Source: Atrichornis clamosus (lineage: Eukaryota > Chordata > Aves > Passeriformes > Menuridae). Taken from it: a stretch of 64,000 bases of DNA. The position numbers were made by a program, and so were the translations under genes. The notes beneath the pieces are model-generated. The model was not told the DNA's origin. It did not search any database and saw nothing but the letters and a program-made list of their open reading frames with translations. Shown in pieces: positions 12,331-25,800 of this stretch. The stretch covers positions 261,501-325,500 of the forward strand of contig WBMZ01000175.1 of assembly GCA_013400975.1 (NCBI GenBank), read 5' to 3'. The stretch's first letter is position 1; each line of letters begins with the position of its first letter.

Positions 12331-15300
12331 CAGAGGTAGGTATTCACAAGGTCTGAGTTTATTCTAACGAGATATATTTCCCACGGGTCTGTCAAACACG
12401 ACACTGAGAGAAGGTAGTTAAAAAGCAGCTAAATTCATCTACTGAATGACTTGGAAGCCAAATTTATCTGTCCCTTTTCAAATGATATCTAAGGAATCTA
12501 TCCTTGGTTTCACACTTTAAAAGCCTGCATGCCCATTTGTGAAAAGATGACATTTTTCTGTCAGTTCTGTTTTTTGCTATTCTGTGAAACCTAATTGCTT
12601 TAGGAACTGTTAATATGTGTGAGGATTATATTTTCTGATTAACACCCTTAATTCAATTGCTCAGACACTCTTTAACTCACTTTCAACTGTGTAGCATATA
12701 ACTTCAACATCAAAAGGGCCTAGAAGGTCACATCTGAAAGAGCAGAGTAAAATAATTCAGTATAGCCACAGTGCTTGTCCACACAAAATACCCCATTACC
12801 AAGGGAGCAGTTTCCCTTCTGTCCCATTTCGCTCTGAAGTTAATGCTGCTTGACTACAGTGAATCACAGTAGACAGTGCCCCATTATCAGAACAGCAGAA
12901 GTAGTCTGCAATTCGTAATAAAGCCATTTTTAACCCACTTGAAATGCTTTTTGCGCTTGGTTATTCTTTTTTTTTCCCTGCCACGTTCAGCATGAGTTGC
13001 CTCTATCCGGTCTAGCAGCTCAGTTGCTGTACACAGACTTTTATTTCACGTCACTGGAATTGCACACTGCTCGAAGGCCACCAAAAACAGTGAGGAAGCA
13101 CAGTTAGCAAGGAGATCACAGGAGCCGTGACCAGCCCAAAAACGAACTTCATGTCAGTGGGGCTTAGAGGAGACATTCACAAGCATTTGCTCATTTGTTA
13201 AAGGTGAAAGGGAAACAAAGCTCTGAGAGACTGAAATGCAAAGACTGGGATAGCTCCACATCCTTGTCATGGGAAAAGACACGTCCAAGTTGTTGGAACA
13301 ATTCGTATGCACCAGGTTATCCAGTATCACACACTTGGCCTCACCACTTTGTTCTTGGCTCCCCATTAAAGCCACCAACTGGTGAGGACTCGCTGGCACT
13401 GGGAATCTCTTGTAGTAAAATTAACATTAGTGGTAGAGACAAAAAGAAGCCTAATAACTCTCTTGTGGAACTCATTTGTTAACCAGATGTTTCCCAGGTT
13501 TTCTAATCCCAAAGTAACATAATCTGTCACAGGAGCCCCTTCTCACTCCCACACACAAACTGCTATCACAGCCACTAAGTTTTACAAGTCAATAAAATTT
13601 GGTGCTGAAAGCTTGGTATTTCTGCCTAAAATTATGATGCCCAATTATTTTATACAGATGTTATCTATGTACACACAGTTACTACGTATACAGAGTTATA
13701 ATACCCACATATTTTGAAAAGGGGAAAAAATGCAAGTAACTAAAAAATAAGTGACATGGATAATTTTGGGAGGCAATGAGGCACAGTGATGGGTGAAAAA
13801 AGCTGTATGAGAAGGCACACAAAGAATAATGCAGTTAATGGAATATATAAATTATTATTCATATGCTATATATCTAAAGCATGAATCACAAATGCTTTCA
13901 ATACTTTCATAATTTGAGCTCATGCCTCATTAGGAATATGATTCAGGTGTATAAATGAGGCTTCAAAGATTTTAATATGGGAGGAGAGAAACAGTCCCAA
14001 AACAGCAGGTTGAGGAGGCAAATTGTGGCTATCGAATGAGGTGTGGCAAGGTAATGACAAGCCAACAGTGACCAAATCTTCCTGTTCTTGCCCCTTAAAT
14101 AGTAGTTGTGACTTTTGGAGCCACAAGCTAAGTTTGTGATTAAATTAATTTAAATTGTGTCATAGAAGATTTGCAGGACTAAGTTCATGTATCTACTCCA
14201 GCTGCCTATCTCTGGTAGTGACTTTTGGGAGAAGGAAAAGGGGAAGAGAAACAGGATATGTTGAAGTCTTTCTTGTGAAGGCCTTTCAACAATCAACATT
14301 CTAGTTTCTTCTAAGGCAATGGTTTAATCCAGAGAGACTTGTTCCATGGGTTTTTCTTCCACGGATTTCTCTGGTTTTTATTCATCTATATCCAGAATGA
14401 ACTGCCAAAAATGTGCCACATTTTAGCTATGCACATTTTTAACTAAGCCTATTGCCTGATTGATTACTTTATGGGTTCAGTGCAGCAAGCAAATGGTTCT
14501 ATGTGGTAGAACTCGAGAAAGAAGAAACCAGGAAGCAACCTATAAAGTTATAAATCAAGGAGTCAGCTTAAAAACCAAAGCGATGCAATTAAAGCAAGGC
14601 ACTTTTTTGGCAGGAATCCTGTCTGAATTCCTGCCTTCTTTAACCTACCAAAGCAAAAAAAAAAAATGTTTCTTGAGTACTGCTAAAGACACAGCTTGAA
14701 CTTCCAAATAGCAGAGTACAGAGCCTCCATACCTGGCACTTCTGCATAATTAGAATAAAATACTGCCTGGATGTTGTCACGAAAATTGATCAACATAATA
14801 GATATTGCATGAAACAGAGATATTTAGTAGCCAAATTTTAACAAGTTTTTGTTCTCCATCCTTTCCTCAGCAATTTTCTCCTGTCTTCATTACTTAATTA
14901 GTTCTGCCTGGAGCAGTAAGCTTGTGATGCTTAAGAAAAAAATAGAAAATCAGTAACTCAGGAGACCCTCAGAAGCTTTGATCATTTGTGCACTCATTCT
15001 AACCTACAAATCTTGCCTTTTTTCACTTTGAAAATTCTTGCTATGGATTCCTGTAGGAGAGTCTCAAACTCTGCTGTTGGGGTCCTTTCAGGTGAACTTC
15101 TTGTAAACACCCTCAATCTCATGTTGCTATAGAGAGTTCTCCAAAGGAGCTGAATGCCATGGCATAAACACATTAACCAGATAGCCAGAGCTTCTCCAAA
15201 CAAATAAGATGCCAAAGATGTGAATAAGTTCAGCAGTTCTGACTTGTAATTTCACTCCCTCAACAAAACCCAGTAGAAGGCAGCCCTGAAACCATTTTGA

Positions 15301-16449
15301 GCTGGACAGTTATTCACCAGCATTAACATGGCAATAAATTACCATGAGCCTCACCCAAAATCAATGAGTGTTCACTTCTTCATACTATGATCACTTCTCA
15401 TTTGTCCTCCATTAACTTTATTAAGTCACCATTTAATAATTAAGAATATCTTATATCTATTATTCATCTTCAAATATCAGCAGCTAAATCTCTGATGAAA
15501 AGAAACGATATTTTTGAAAACTCCATGCATGTAATCTGGAAACAATATTGAGTTAGTTTACATGGTTAGTGCTAATAGCTATAAATACTGGGGGAAACAC
15601 TAAACAAGTTAAAAAAAAATTCCTTCCTTCTCAAAGTAATAAACCACATCATTGACCTTTTTGTTCAAGTGCTATCTACATGAGATTCACACATTTCCCA
15701 GCAGAGCCACTGCTTTCAAATTAGGCAATTTATTGGAATTTAAACTAATTTGTAATTTAAAACTATTCATAACAGCATTGGGATTATCTTATTTACTGGA
15801 TTACTGGAAAGTTAATATTGCAACATTGAATTTCTCAACTTAAACTGTTTCCAGAATAATAATCACACTGCAAAAGTCTGAATATAAATGTCTTAAAATA
15901 TGTGTTAGTAAAACACAACCTAAAACCAAGGCATACTCTCCAATATCTCTGTTAGGGAGAATTTGTTTGTGATATCAGCCTATGAAAACATCAGATTGAG
16001 GCCAACTGAGGAGAGCAGCATTAGGAGTCAGAAATTCCTGCGTTGTCCTTATTATACCTTTGCTTGAACCTCAAGAGAGAAAGTGGTATTTAAAACATAC
16101 CAAGTGCTTCAGGCACTTACCCCTGCAACTATTAATCACAGAATATTCTATTCTGAAGCATTAAAAGAACAAGGATTTATTAGTACTTTATTCTAGCATG
16201 TACAGGAGTGACTTTTCTTGGGAAGCTGGCTTTCCAGATCCTCTCATCAGCCTACCAAAACAGCATGTGACCTTTCAAAAACGTGTGCTTTGCTAAAGGT
16301 TACATATTCTGATCTTCCCAGACCTGTCAGTGGAGAGGGATTTGACTGACTCAGGACTTGAGTTTCAGATCTTTAAAAATCACCTTCCTTTTAAAGTTTA
16401 AATCCCCTTGCCAGGGAGTGCTAGTGACGGCATGACAAGTGTACAGCTT

Positions 16450-16590
16450 CACAGAATAATGGAATGATGGCTTTTATTGAAAGGGACTCAAAGGTCATCT
16501 CATTCCAAACGCCCTGCCATGGACAGGAACACCTTCCACTAGACCAGGTTGCTCAGAGCCCCATCCAACTTGGTGTCAAACACTGCCATT
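16450..16590 (-). mobile_element. CR1 LINE fragment, 3' end, minus strand
   Basis: Reverse-complement CR1 3' sequence: an AGAATAATGGAATGATGG tail region, then the segments around the 'lead to rejoin' words CCCTGCCATGGACAGG and ACCAGGTTGCTCAGAGCC typical of avian CR1. It is 5'-truncated, as CR1 copies usually are, and moderately diverged. Confidence 0.85.
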
Positions 16591-17098
16591 CTTCAAAGCC
16601 TCCCAGCTCTGGTCCTGTGATCAACTCTGTGGAAGCAGAAGAGACTTTTCTTCTTTAGATATTATGATCATGCCCAGGTCCAAATTTCCAAAAGCCTGTG
16701 CTAAGCTAGCCATCCAAACAGTTGTAATGTCACAGCTGCTGTTAGAGTTCAGAGGTTGTTTTGCTTAGAAGTGCAGAACTCCTTTAAGTAGCAGATCCAG
16801 CTATTTTAGCTCCCGGTTCCTCTCCCTGCCTCCTGCTGCCAATTTGCTCTTGCCTCTCAGGTCAGCTGCTGGAAGTGTTTGGGCAGCTGTCCAGTGAGCT
16901 GTGTTGGGGAACTGATCTAATTTAAAAATAACACCGTGAAAAACAAAATTAATAAGCAGTGTTGTTTCACAGGCTGTTCCCATGTCTCTGACTCACTACA
17001 GAGGCCCAGGGGCTGGAGGTGGACAGACCATGTCACTGACACCATGCCCTGTGCCTTTCTGATAGTGGCAGAAAACATGGGTGGGAGTTTGCAAAGGC

Positions 17099-17116
17099 AA
17101 AAAAAAAAAAAAAAAC
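17099..17116. repeat. Poly(A) run
   Basis: Uninterrupted A tract of about 18 bases; no adjacent retrotransposon body recognised. Confidence 0.9.
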
Positions 17117-17883
17117 CAACCAGGAGCCCACAGTTCTGGTAAATAACTCCAGATTGAAAATCAGAAGATTCTATTAACAGCTCACTGATTCCCAGGAAGA
17201 GCCTATAAGCAGATTATTTGCCCCTATTGCCCACAATTCAGTGTCACTAGAGACGCTTACATATTTTTTATCTTTTCCCTGCACATACTTCTGTTGCTAC
17301 CCAATGGATGCAGCTAATTTTTGCTACATCCCACATGCACACGTATTTTTCAGTAAGTGGCAGCCAGATCCACATGAGTCATCCTCAGAAATTATCTTTT
17401 TCTACAGAGCTCCAACGGGTACAAAATTCCAGCCATCTCCTAACAACCGGCTCCGTTGTTGAGTCCCTCCTCTAAGTGGTTGCTTCAGTCACACATGTGG
17501 CAATTAGGAATGATGGAGAAAGAGCCTTTTATGCACAATTCCCAGCTGAGAGCAGAGTGATTCTGGCTCTTGGCTGAGCTTATTGACACACTGCTTGTTC
17601 CCCTCTCCACACATGGGAATGGAGAAGAAGATGAGCTCTGTGTTTCAGCACAGGCTCAGTGCAACCTCTGTTTTCCAGCAGAGATTCAGTGAGGCCATGG
17701 CAATATTCACCACCTCGAGTTTAGGTTCCACGTGACTAAATCACAGTTTATAGGTAAATAAATATGATCTTATAAGCCTCCCAAAGGAAGCAATCGGCAT
17801 AATAGAGGCAATACAGAACTACTACATCTGCAGGGAGTAAAGTTCTGCCTGTTTATGAGAAAACCGAGAAACAGAAAATCCCT

Positions 17884-17900
17884 TTGTGTGTGTGTGTGTG
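17884..17900. repeat. (TG)n microsatellite
   Basis: About eight TG units followed by ACACACAG, so the flank can fold back on the repeat. Confidence 0.88.
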
Positions 17901-18188
17901 ACACACAGCAGTTTGTAATTCTTCTTTCTCCCCCTCTCTTCCCAGCTCAGCAGCACCCAGAAATAAGTGGAATGTTTTAGGAAGGTTTTTCAGACCCTTT
18001 TGACAGATAACAAATGCTTCTTTTTTCTCCAAGGTATCAGTGAGACCAAGGCAGTGCAGGACAGCAAGTACCAGTTATAATTGCAGTGGGAATAACCAAC
18101 GGTGCAGAATTGCTGTCCTCCCACTGGTACCACGCTGTGCTCAGCACCAACCAGACCCTGCACCCACCTTTGCTCCTGCAAAGGTGAT

Positions 18189-18270
18189 GGGACAGACGCA
18201 CAAAGGGTGGTGGGACACAAAGGGTGTGGGGACAGACCCACAAAGGGTGTGGGGACAGACCCACAGCTTG
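18189..18270. repeat. Minisatellite of 23-bp units (about four, one shortened)
   Basis: Units begin GGGACAGAC at 18189, 18229 and 18252, with a shortened 17-bp unit at 18212-18228. The core CCCACAAAGGGTG recurs. The last unit decays after CCCACAG. It creates spurious reading frames on both strands. Confidence 0.88.
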
Positions 18271-21200
18271 CAGAGGCTCAGCAGGGAGCAGGTATCAAAG
18301 CACACACAGCAGTGTCCCACGGAAAAATCCCTGTCCCATAAGGTGGGAATCACATTTACTAACAGACTGCCCTGCACAATCAATAGGAATCCTTTCAGGG
18401 GTCTGATCTGCAGATTCAATGATTGCACTGGACAATTTATTTTTTTTATACTTTCCACATTAGCCTGTCACCACTTTTTCTTTTAAGCCCTGGCTGCCCT
18501 GTATAACAATTAGCTTTAATGGGTACAAGCAGGTATAAAAGGGATGTTCATTTTGACAAAAACATGACTAAGTATTTAAAGTGTCTTTGAGTAAAATTAA
18601 TAAAAACAAATACAGAAATAAATTCTAAAAGTGGGAGTGAATTACACTGAAAATCATTTGCACTTTAAAAATACAATCCTATTGACTTCCACAGAAATTA
18701 AATCAAATTAAGAACACTGAAATGAAAATTACCCTTCCACCTACACAAAATTATTGAAAAGCAGTTAGACAAGGTGATTGTTATGCAAATGTAGATCCAA
18801 TGCAATCACAAGGTCTGGGATTATTTTCTAAGAAAGCATGTTAACTCTCTCTAACACATTATATTTGGGTTGTCCAGCAGCCTTTGAGTCTGCCTTTTCC
18901 AACCAGCCCCATGCACGTTGCCTTGAACATAAATATTTACGGTTGTGAGCATTCACACACAAGTACATTTTATATTTTTCATGTGCTACTAATGTAGTTG
19001 ATGAAGAAATCTGTGCTGATGTATATAAGCTTTTGTCACGCACTTGATGTACTGGCATACAGCACTCAGATTAAAATACCACAATATACACAAAAGCAAT
19101 AGATTGTAGAAAGGAGGTTCAAATGTAGATGACATATACCTGAGAGAGAGCAAGAGGTTATCACACCTTCTTCAGGGAAAGGTTTATTCAGTGGTTTTAT
19201 AAAATTTGCAGATATCACAAGGGGTAAGTTAGCACCAAGAGAGCAGCAGCAGAGATGCAACCAGAGAATGGACAGTGACCTGTACCACAGAGAGACAGAA
19301 ATGCAGACATCCCTGCACACATGCCAGCCAGCCTTCCTACAGCCTTGGCTAAGAGCATAGGGGCAGAAATGGCCGCAGATCCCAAATTGCCACTTGCCAA
19401 ATGCAAAACTGTCTTGTGGGCCAGCTTTAACCCTGTGATATGAGCAAGCAGTGCTTGGTGGAAGCTGAGAGAGAGTTGTCTCAGTCACCAAAGAAGGCTG
19501 TGTGCGTGCTTAGCTACCACAGTGCAGCCAAAGAAGGCTCTGGTGGCTTCCAGCTGCTAGAGGTTTAACATAAGCCTCAGGTATCAAAGCAGAGGGATAT
19601 CTCTCCAAGGGAGAGGAATGCTTGATTGCAAATGATTCAGCTTCATCAGTAGCAGAGCCAAAGTCCAGTTTAGTAACAGCTCTCCTGGGTCTTGATGGAT
19701 CAGCTGCAGTCCCTGACACCAGTGTGTTTCCAGCCCTGTCCTCATCTTCTGCATGGCCCCACTGCTCAGACCTAAACCAAGGTAGTCTGTCCTTCCCAGA
19801 GCACCCATCTCCCTCAAACAGCCAGGAAAACCCTGTTGCACCAGGGTGTTGGATGTGCCTGCCCCACTCCTGCCATTTCCAGCACCGTGGCTGGGTATTT
19901 ACATGGCTATTTGCTCTTTCTCAGTTGCTCAATACCCTCTAAAAAGCGCCAGAAAACCAAATGCTCTGCAGCTGATTTTCCTAGAATTCACTGTTAACGG
20001 GAAAGACTCAAAGGACCTCAACATGAGTGCATCCAAGAGGAGGTTAAAAGGTGAAGATGTTCTAATTCATACAGACATGATGAGAACATCTGGTAATGGA
20101 GGGACTATTAATCTGCTAAAGGCATAATGAGAGCTGGAGGCCAACACTGGAGCTGGATAAATTAATGCTAAAAATAAGACACAAAGCATCAGCTATTAAG
20201 TTTATTGGACATTAGAGCTATTTTCTGAGAATATGGACTTTCTGTTGCTTAAAACCTTTCTAAAGGTTGTAAGATTTAAGGGCTGACTGCCTTTCTAGAA
20301 GGTTTTCTGCTTCTCACACAGGATTTACAAGCTTCAAGTTATGATGGAGTTTGCTTGTGCTGTGCACAGAATCCAATTAGCCAGGGAAAGCTCCCCTTTC
20401 TTGAGGAAAGTGAGGGGAGTATAAAATTGTGCATGCATTGAGAGTTAAACCCTGCATCACTGTGCACGTGCTCTTCTTCCTTGCCTGGGATTTGATTGTG
20501 CATCTTGCTAAGAATTTTTAGTTCTATCTAAAGCCATAAGTGGAGATGTTCATGAGCCACATGCTGCATCCCTGGGTTACAAGCACATGAATTTCAGATT
20601 GAGCCTGGAATAAATGGATCTGTGATGATGAAGGCTTAATTTAAACTACAGGGACAGCAGCTGAGCATTTCCTAAACAAAAGACTTGTACTGCAACAAAT
20701 ATGGACACTTATAAAAGCTAGACAGAAGCAATTCCAGAACACTGTGTGTGTTCATTGTACTCGGTAAAAGCATGTCTCACTCCTCATGCTATTTTAATCA
20801 GGCAGCAGTGCACAGAATCAAGACACACTTCTCCCATCAGACTGTGTCTTCTCTGCATGCCTCTGCTTCTGCTCCATCTGTAACTCTTCTCAGCATCAAG
20901 AGAAATCACCACACAGCAGAGGAATTAGGCAGGTTTAATTTTAAGGTGAGGGAAGGCAAGAATTCTAGCTCCTTATGAGCTAAGCAAGGGATCTGCTCCC
21001 ACACCAATGGATAATCATGGAAATATTCCTGCTGGTGACAGCAGACTCTGTATCTGACCTCTACTTTAGTGCAATTTTTTTGTTAACAATGCAACATATT
21101 TGAAAAAGCTGTGAAAAGTATGCAAGTTTGGTTTAGATTTTCGGGTTTTGCTTAGTTTTGGCACCAGTTGTTAAAAAAACACGTGCTTTTTCCTCCCCAC

Positions 21201-21707
21201 TGAATTTACGTCTTGAATGCCATCCCAGAGGAGAGTTAGAACTGTTTGAGGGCCGTGGATCCATAGTTAGCCAAAAAATAGCTCTATAACATAAAACATG
21301 TGCAATGTTTTTATTCTACAGAAGTAGACCCTTTTTCTTTCTGTCTATCACAGACCTACTCAAATCCCAGCATCTGAATCTTCCCAAAGGTGTCCATTGC
21401 ATACAGGAATACCCATTTCCAATGCATTCCTTTGGTAGGGTAAGGAACAGCTCTGAAATCCCTCGAGCCCACCAAGTTGGTTCTCTCAGCTGCCTGCTCC
21501 AATCCACCCCCTCCTGTCCTGCAGGCACAACCCTGCACATTTCTGCTTTGCCAGTGTTGGCAGCTGCCTCTTTGTAGTTCGTGTTAGTGGTGTTGCAGCT
21601 CAATGCACTGCCAGGCAGGATGGCTGTTCCTGCTTGCTCAATAAATAATCAGTTTTGAGGTAAGAATAAAAAAACTTCTTCTACAAACTTGGCTTAGGAT
21701 GAACCTT

Positions 21708-21784
21708 ACAAAAAAAAAAAAAAAAAAACTTAAAAAAACTGGGAAAAGAAAAACACTTAAAAAAAAAAAAAAAAAAAAAAAAAG
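21708..21784. repeat. Double poly(A)-rich tract
   Basis: Two long A tracts (about 18 and 25 bases) flank a segment with AACTTAAAAAAACTGGG. AATAAATAA at about 21,640 lies upstream, so this could be the tail of an old reverse-transcribed insertion, but no body is recognised. The minus-strand frame across it is low-complexity lysine/phenylalanine sequence. Confidence 0.8.
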
Positions 21785-22280
21785 AGAGGTTTGACTGGAG
21801 TAAAACAAAAAAAGAATCTACAAAAATTTCATTCTGGGCTGTGCTTTGCCCAACTGGGGTTACTTCAGCTTTTCTACCAACTTCAAAATATAACATGTCA
21901 GTATGAAAAAGCCAAGGCTGCTTTTCAAAAAAAAAATGCAGCAACATGAAAATTAAATACGTGGACAACTTTGGAGTGAAGATTTTTCAAAATGCTGTGG
22001 AAAGACATGTTTTCAACATTCCTTCTCCTTCTTTTCCCCTCTAGCAGAATGTTTCCTAAGCTCAATTGAAATTCACAAGTAATTTTTCTCCTCTCCATGC
22101 TCTCAAGAAACCCTCCAGCTTTGTGAATTTGCTACTCACAAAACAGACTTGAAAGACTCAAAATGCAGAGCAAATGCTACTGTTCAAAGCTGAAACAGTA
22201 TAAACAGAAGAACTTACTAAATAGAAGGAAAGCAACTTTTTCCATGGTTGGATAATGAGAAGAAAAAGAGGAACTGTTTT

Positions 22281-22500
22281 TAACTAAAAGAGTAGAGATT
22301 TAGATCAGATGTTGGGAAGAAATTCTTTACTCAGAGAGTAGTGAGGCACTGAAACAGATTGCCCTGGGAAGCTGTGGTTGCCTCATCCCTGGAAGCGGTG
22401 AAGACCAGGCTGGACAGGGCTTGGAGCCACCTGGTCTAGAGGAAGGTGTCCCTGCCTGTGGCAAGGGCTGGAATGAGATGATCTTTTAAGATTCTGTGAT
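22281..22500 (+). mobile_element. CR1 LINE fragment, 3' end, plus strand
   Basis: About 220 bp match the CR1 3' region in order: TTAGATCAGATGTTGGGAAG, GTGAGGCACTGAAACAG, CATCCCTGGAAG, GGTCTAGAGGAAGGTGTCCC, GATGATCTTTTAAG and the terminal ATTCTGTGATGA. This is the longest CR1 copy in the window and is truncated at the 5' end. Confidence 0.92.
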
Positions 22501-22713
22501 GACAAGGATCTCATCAGTGTGGTGGTCCAACTAAAAGCCGATGGGATTTGAGCCCTCAACCAGGGGTTTCCAACAGTGTTTTGTTAGGTGGGTTCGTGGA
22601 ACAAAGGATTAGGGTGGAGCATGCTTTCCCTTTCCTCTTCCTCCCTACAGTTTTTCAGTGTTACAAAAGAAAGGACACCTGTAACGTCAGAAAGGGGTTG
22701 ATGGAGGAAATGG

Positions 22714-22815
22714 TCTCCTTTAACCCAGAACTTGGATATGTTCAGCTGAGCAGCCTGGCTTGTGTCTCCTTTATCCCAGAACTTGGATATGTTCAGCTGA
22801 GCAGCCTTGCTTGCA
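22714..22815. repeat. Tandem duplication, two units of 51 bp
   Basis: Copies at 22714-22764 and 22765-22815 are about 90% identical over 51 bp and include CCCAGAACTTGGATATGTTC. Since 51 is a multiple of three, the plus-strand frame repeats as a 17-residue unit, but nothing else supports coding. Confidence 0.93.
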
Positions 22816-25800
22816 TCTCCTTTGGGTGTAACAAGCAGTTTGCCCTCGCAGCTACCCCCGCCCACCCTGTGCCTGGCAAACTCCTCTTAAAATGATGGCC
22901 GTCAGGTACACTCTGTGCCCATCCATATAAACAGGTCTATTGTCCACGAGGAGTAAATCATGCTTGTACAGGAGCCAGGACACTGAGTTTAATGCTGCAA
23001 GTTCATGTCCCTCAATTACCTTTAATATTCCCTGGGGTTGTCATGCCTACAGACCCGCGGCGTCACTCAGATAATGACTCTGTTCCTCTGAGCAGCAGCT
23101 CCTCTGTCCTCACTATAACCAAACTCTGGGCCAGTCGCTGCATGGTGCAACCTGACCAAGCCTTGCTGATGTCAACAGAGCTGGGGTGAGGATCTCCTCT
23201 CTTGGCTGCAGCTCCTGTGCCTGCAGTTCTCGGGCTGCACCCTCAGACAGCTGCCACGTCTCCCACTGGTGAGCAGATTCCTCCCACCATGAATCCCCAG
23301 CTCGAAAAGGTCCCTGCAAGCCTTCAGGGGGAACAAGAAGATGTCACGGGCAATGCCAAGAAGTGCCATATAACAACCCGCATAAGCACTGGTACTTTCG
23401 ATCAACAAGCACAATAAATCCTGAAATTAAATGGGTTCATCCTGTCCAGACTGCTGCTCTTCTCAGGAGGTGCCAATGCTGCCCAGACCACACTGCACAA
23501 CCAGAGCAGCAGCTGGGCTGCCTTGGGGCTTGCAGTGCCCAATGCCAAGTGGCAAACACAAGCAGCAAGGCCCAGCTGTCCTCCAGTCCTTGACTGATGG
23601 TTTTATTTCATGAAAGAGACAAAATCAAATTCTCATCCAAGTGCGCCCAAATGGCATGGCAAGGAGTGATCCCGGGGAGGGCTTTAGACTGCAAGAGAAG
23701 TAAAAAGTGCTTTTTGACCTTTTTCAGCCAAAATTTTGCCAAAAAACTGGGCTCTAACCTAAACAGATATTGTAATACAAAGTATCTCTAAATCCATATA
23801 AATTTGTATTCTGACCAAAAGATGAAAGCCACATAAATCTGAAATATTCTACCAGGGTGTCCATTGTGCTACCCCTTGGTAATTTAAATTTAGGAGAAAG
23901 GACTTGAAGGGAAATCTAAGGCAATTCCTCCAGTTGATAGAGCCACCTTTAATAGATTCTGCTAAATATTAAGAGCATGTATGTCTTCTGTCCATGTACC
24001 TCTTCCAGGGGTCCTGGTTCAAATTCAACCACTGCAACAGGTGGCTCACCAAACTGTAATTGAATAAAGCCTGGTGATAAATTGGTGATAACATGGTCCT
24101 GTCCTCCAGCAGTGGGGAAGGCTCAGCAATGGGACCTGAAATAATGGCTATTTTTTGGTGGGCTCTGTGTGTCCAGGCCTTACACAAATTAAAAAGGCAG
24201 GCCACAGTGGCGTTAGGTGAATACCACGGCAGGCAGGAGCAGACTGGCATACTGATTGTCCTCCTGATTCTCCTCCAGCCCTCACAATGGCAAGCAGTTT
24301 GTGGCCTAAAGAATAATTCTAATCATTTTATAACAAGGTAGATAAAGAATATACTGAATTTGGGAAGATTTTTATTTTGTCAATATTTGGCTACTATGAC
24401 AAGATCTCAAGGGAAAAGCTGTGATAGTCCTTCATTGTTTCATTTGTAATCCAGTTCTATAAATCATTTGCAAAGAGGCACCTGGGTCCATCCCATCACC
24501 TGCATTTCTAATCTGTGTTACAGTTACAAAATAAATCCCCCAGGCAATTTAAAATCTGGCTTGAATAACTTGGTGTTTTCCAAGATTATGCCAGAAAGAA
24601 GTGTAATAGAGAAACTGTTCATCAGCAAAATGATAACAGCTGGCCAATTTTGCTTTTGAATGTATATCAGCGCTACTGGCCTCTGTCAGATAGACTGCAA
24701 AGAGTGAGTGGAGGCTGCTTTTAAATGTGCTCGTTTCCACTGGCAACCAATGGGGCAAAAGGACAACCAGATTTAATCAACTGATCTCAATGTGCCATTT
24801 TCAAACAAGTTTTCTTTAAATGATTCGAGAGACAAAAGGAGGGAGAGAAAAGTCAAGCAATAAAATGTAATGATTCTCATTAACTGCTGTGAATTGACTG
24901 TTTCATAGTTTAATTTTGTCAAGAACTCTGAGCTTTTCATATTTTCATCAGATAAGACCTTTTTTTTCCAAGCAAAGACACAAAACTTAAATGTAGACTC
25001 CAATCCCTTTGTTTGGATGCTGATTTTTCAACTTAATTTGCCCCAGAATTGCATATAATCAAACTAACTTTTTCTGTCTAAAATGCCATCTGCATTTTTC
25101 TTGCATGTATCTCTATACATGAATCATCTGTATTTTTACGCTGTTGCTGAAACGACGTAAAAACCTTCCACCCAACTTGGAAATGCAATGAGGCTGGATG
25201 ACATTTGCAAAGAACGCCTTCTCAGAATAGTTTTCCACCTAACCTTTAATAAGTGTATTTTCCATATATTGATTAATGTCAGTAGAAGGACATGACGTTG
25301 TGGAATAAAATATTTACGGAATTTCTGTCTTTGTTGAGTAGGTCTCTGGTTCAAAGAACCATTCAGAGGCTTTTAAACTGTTCACCGTCACTCCTGTCAA
25401 GTGGTGCTTTTGCTGAGCTCTCTGTCCTTCTTTTTTCTGGTACATTAACAAGCACTGGGATAGTTTTTCCTTGAAATCTAAAGTGGCTTGAAACAGCACC
25501 ACAGAACACATCCAGCTCGCAGACCTTACGTTACTCATGCTTGATTTAATTTTCAAATGGATCTAAGTCTCTGTATATCCTGTTCTGACTCCTCAGCTTC
25601 CAGTTCAGCATGTCTAGGGCAGCTCCTGACTCACAGCCAGCAGGGAACCAAGACTTTTATTCTCTCTTCCATGCCGCTTTCCTACCTATATTTCTCCAAC
25701 CTGTATTAACACCCTCATGTTCTTCATTAATTTTGCCTTTTCATCAGCAAACAGGCACTCATGCAGGGCTGTTTGCTTCTGCAGGGGCTGTAACGTGCTC

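Larger units (their letters stand above)
6103..16449. other. Intergenic sequence, no gene seen
   Basis: About 10 kb of AT-rich DNA without a recognised repeat family. It contains a poly(A) run, a TG/TA microsatellite, the hairpins at 7835, and the TAAT-rich patch at 11,990-12,330. No reading frame exceeds 100 codons or shows splice-flanked coding character. Confidence 0.7.
16591..22280. other. Intergenic sequence, no gene seen
   Basis: Holds the poly(A) run at 17,099, the TG repeat at 17,884, the minisatellite at 18,189 and the A-rich tract at 21,708. Apparent frames of up to 148 codons over 18,040-18,486 are kept open by the minisatellite and have no recognisable domain. Confidence 0.7.

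Noticed and set aside
18040..18486. 148-codon plus-strand frame
   Set aside because: Spans the 23-bp minisatellite and has no recognisable motif.
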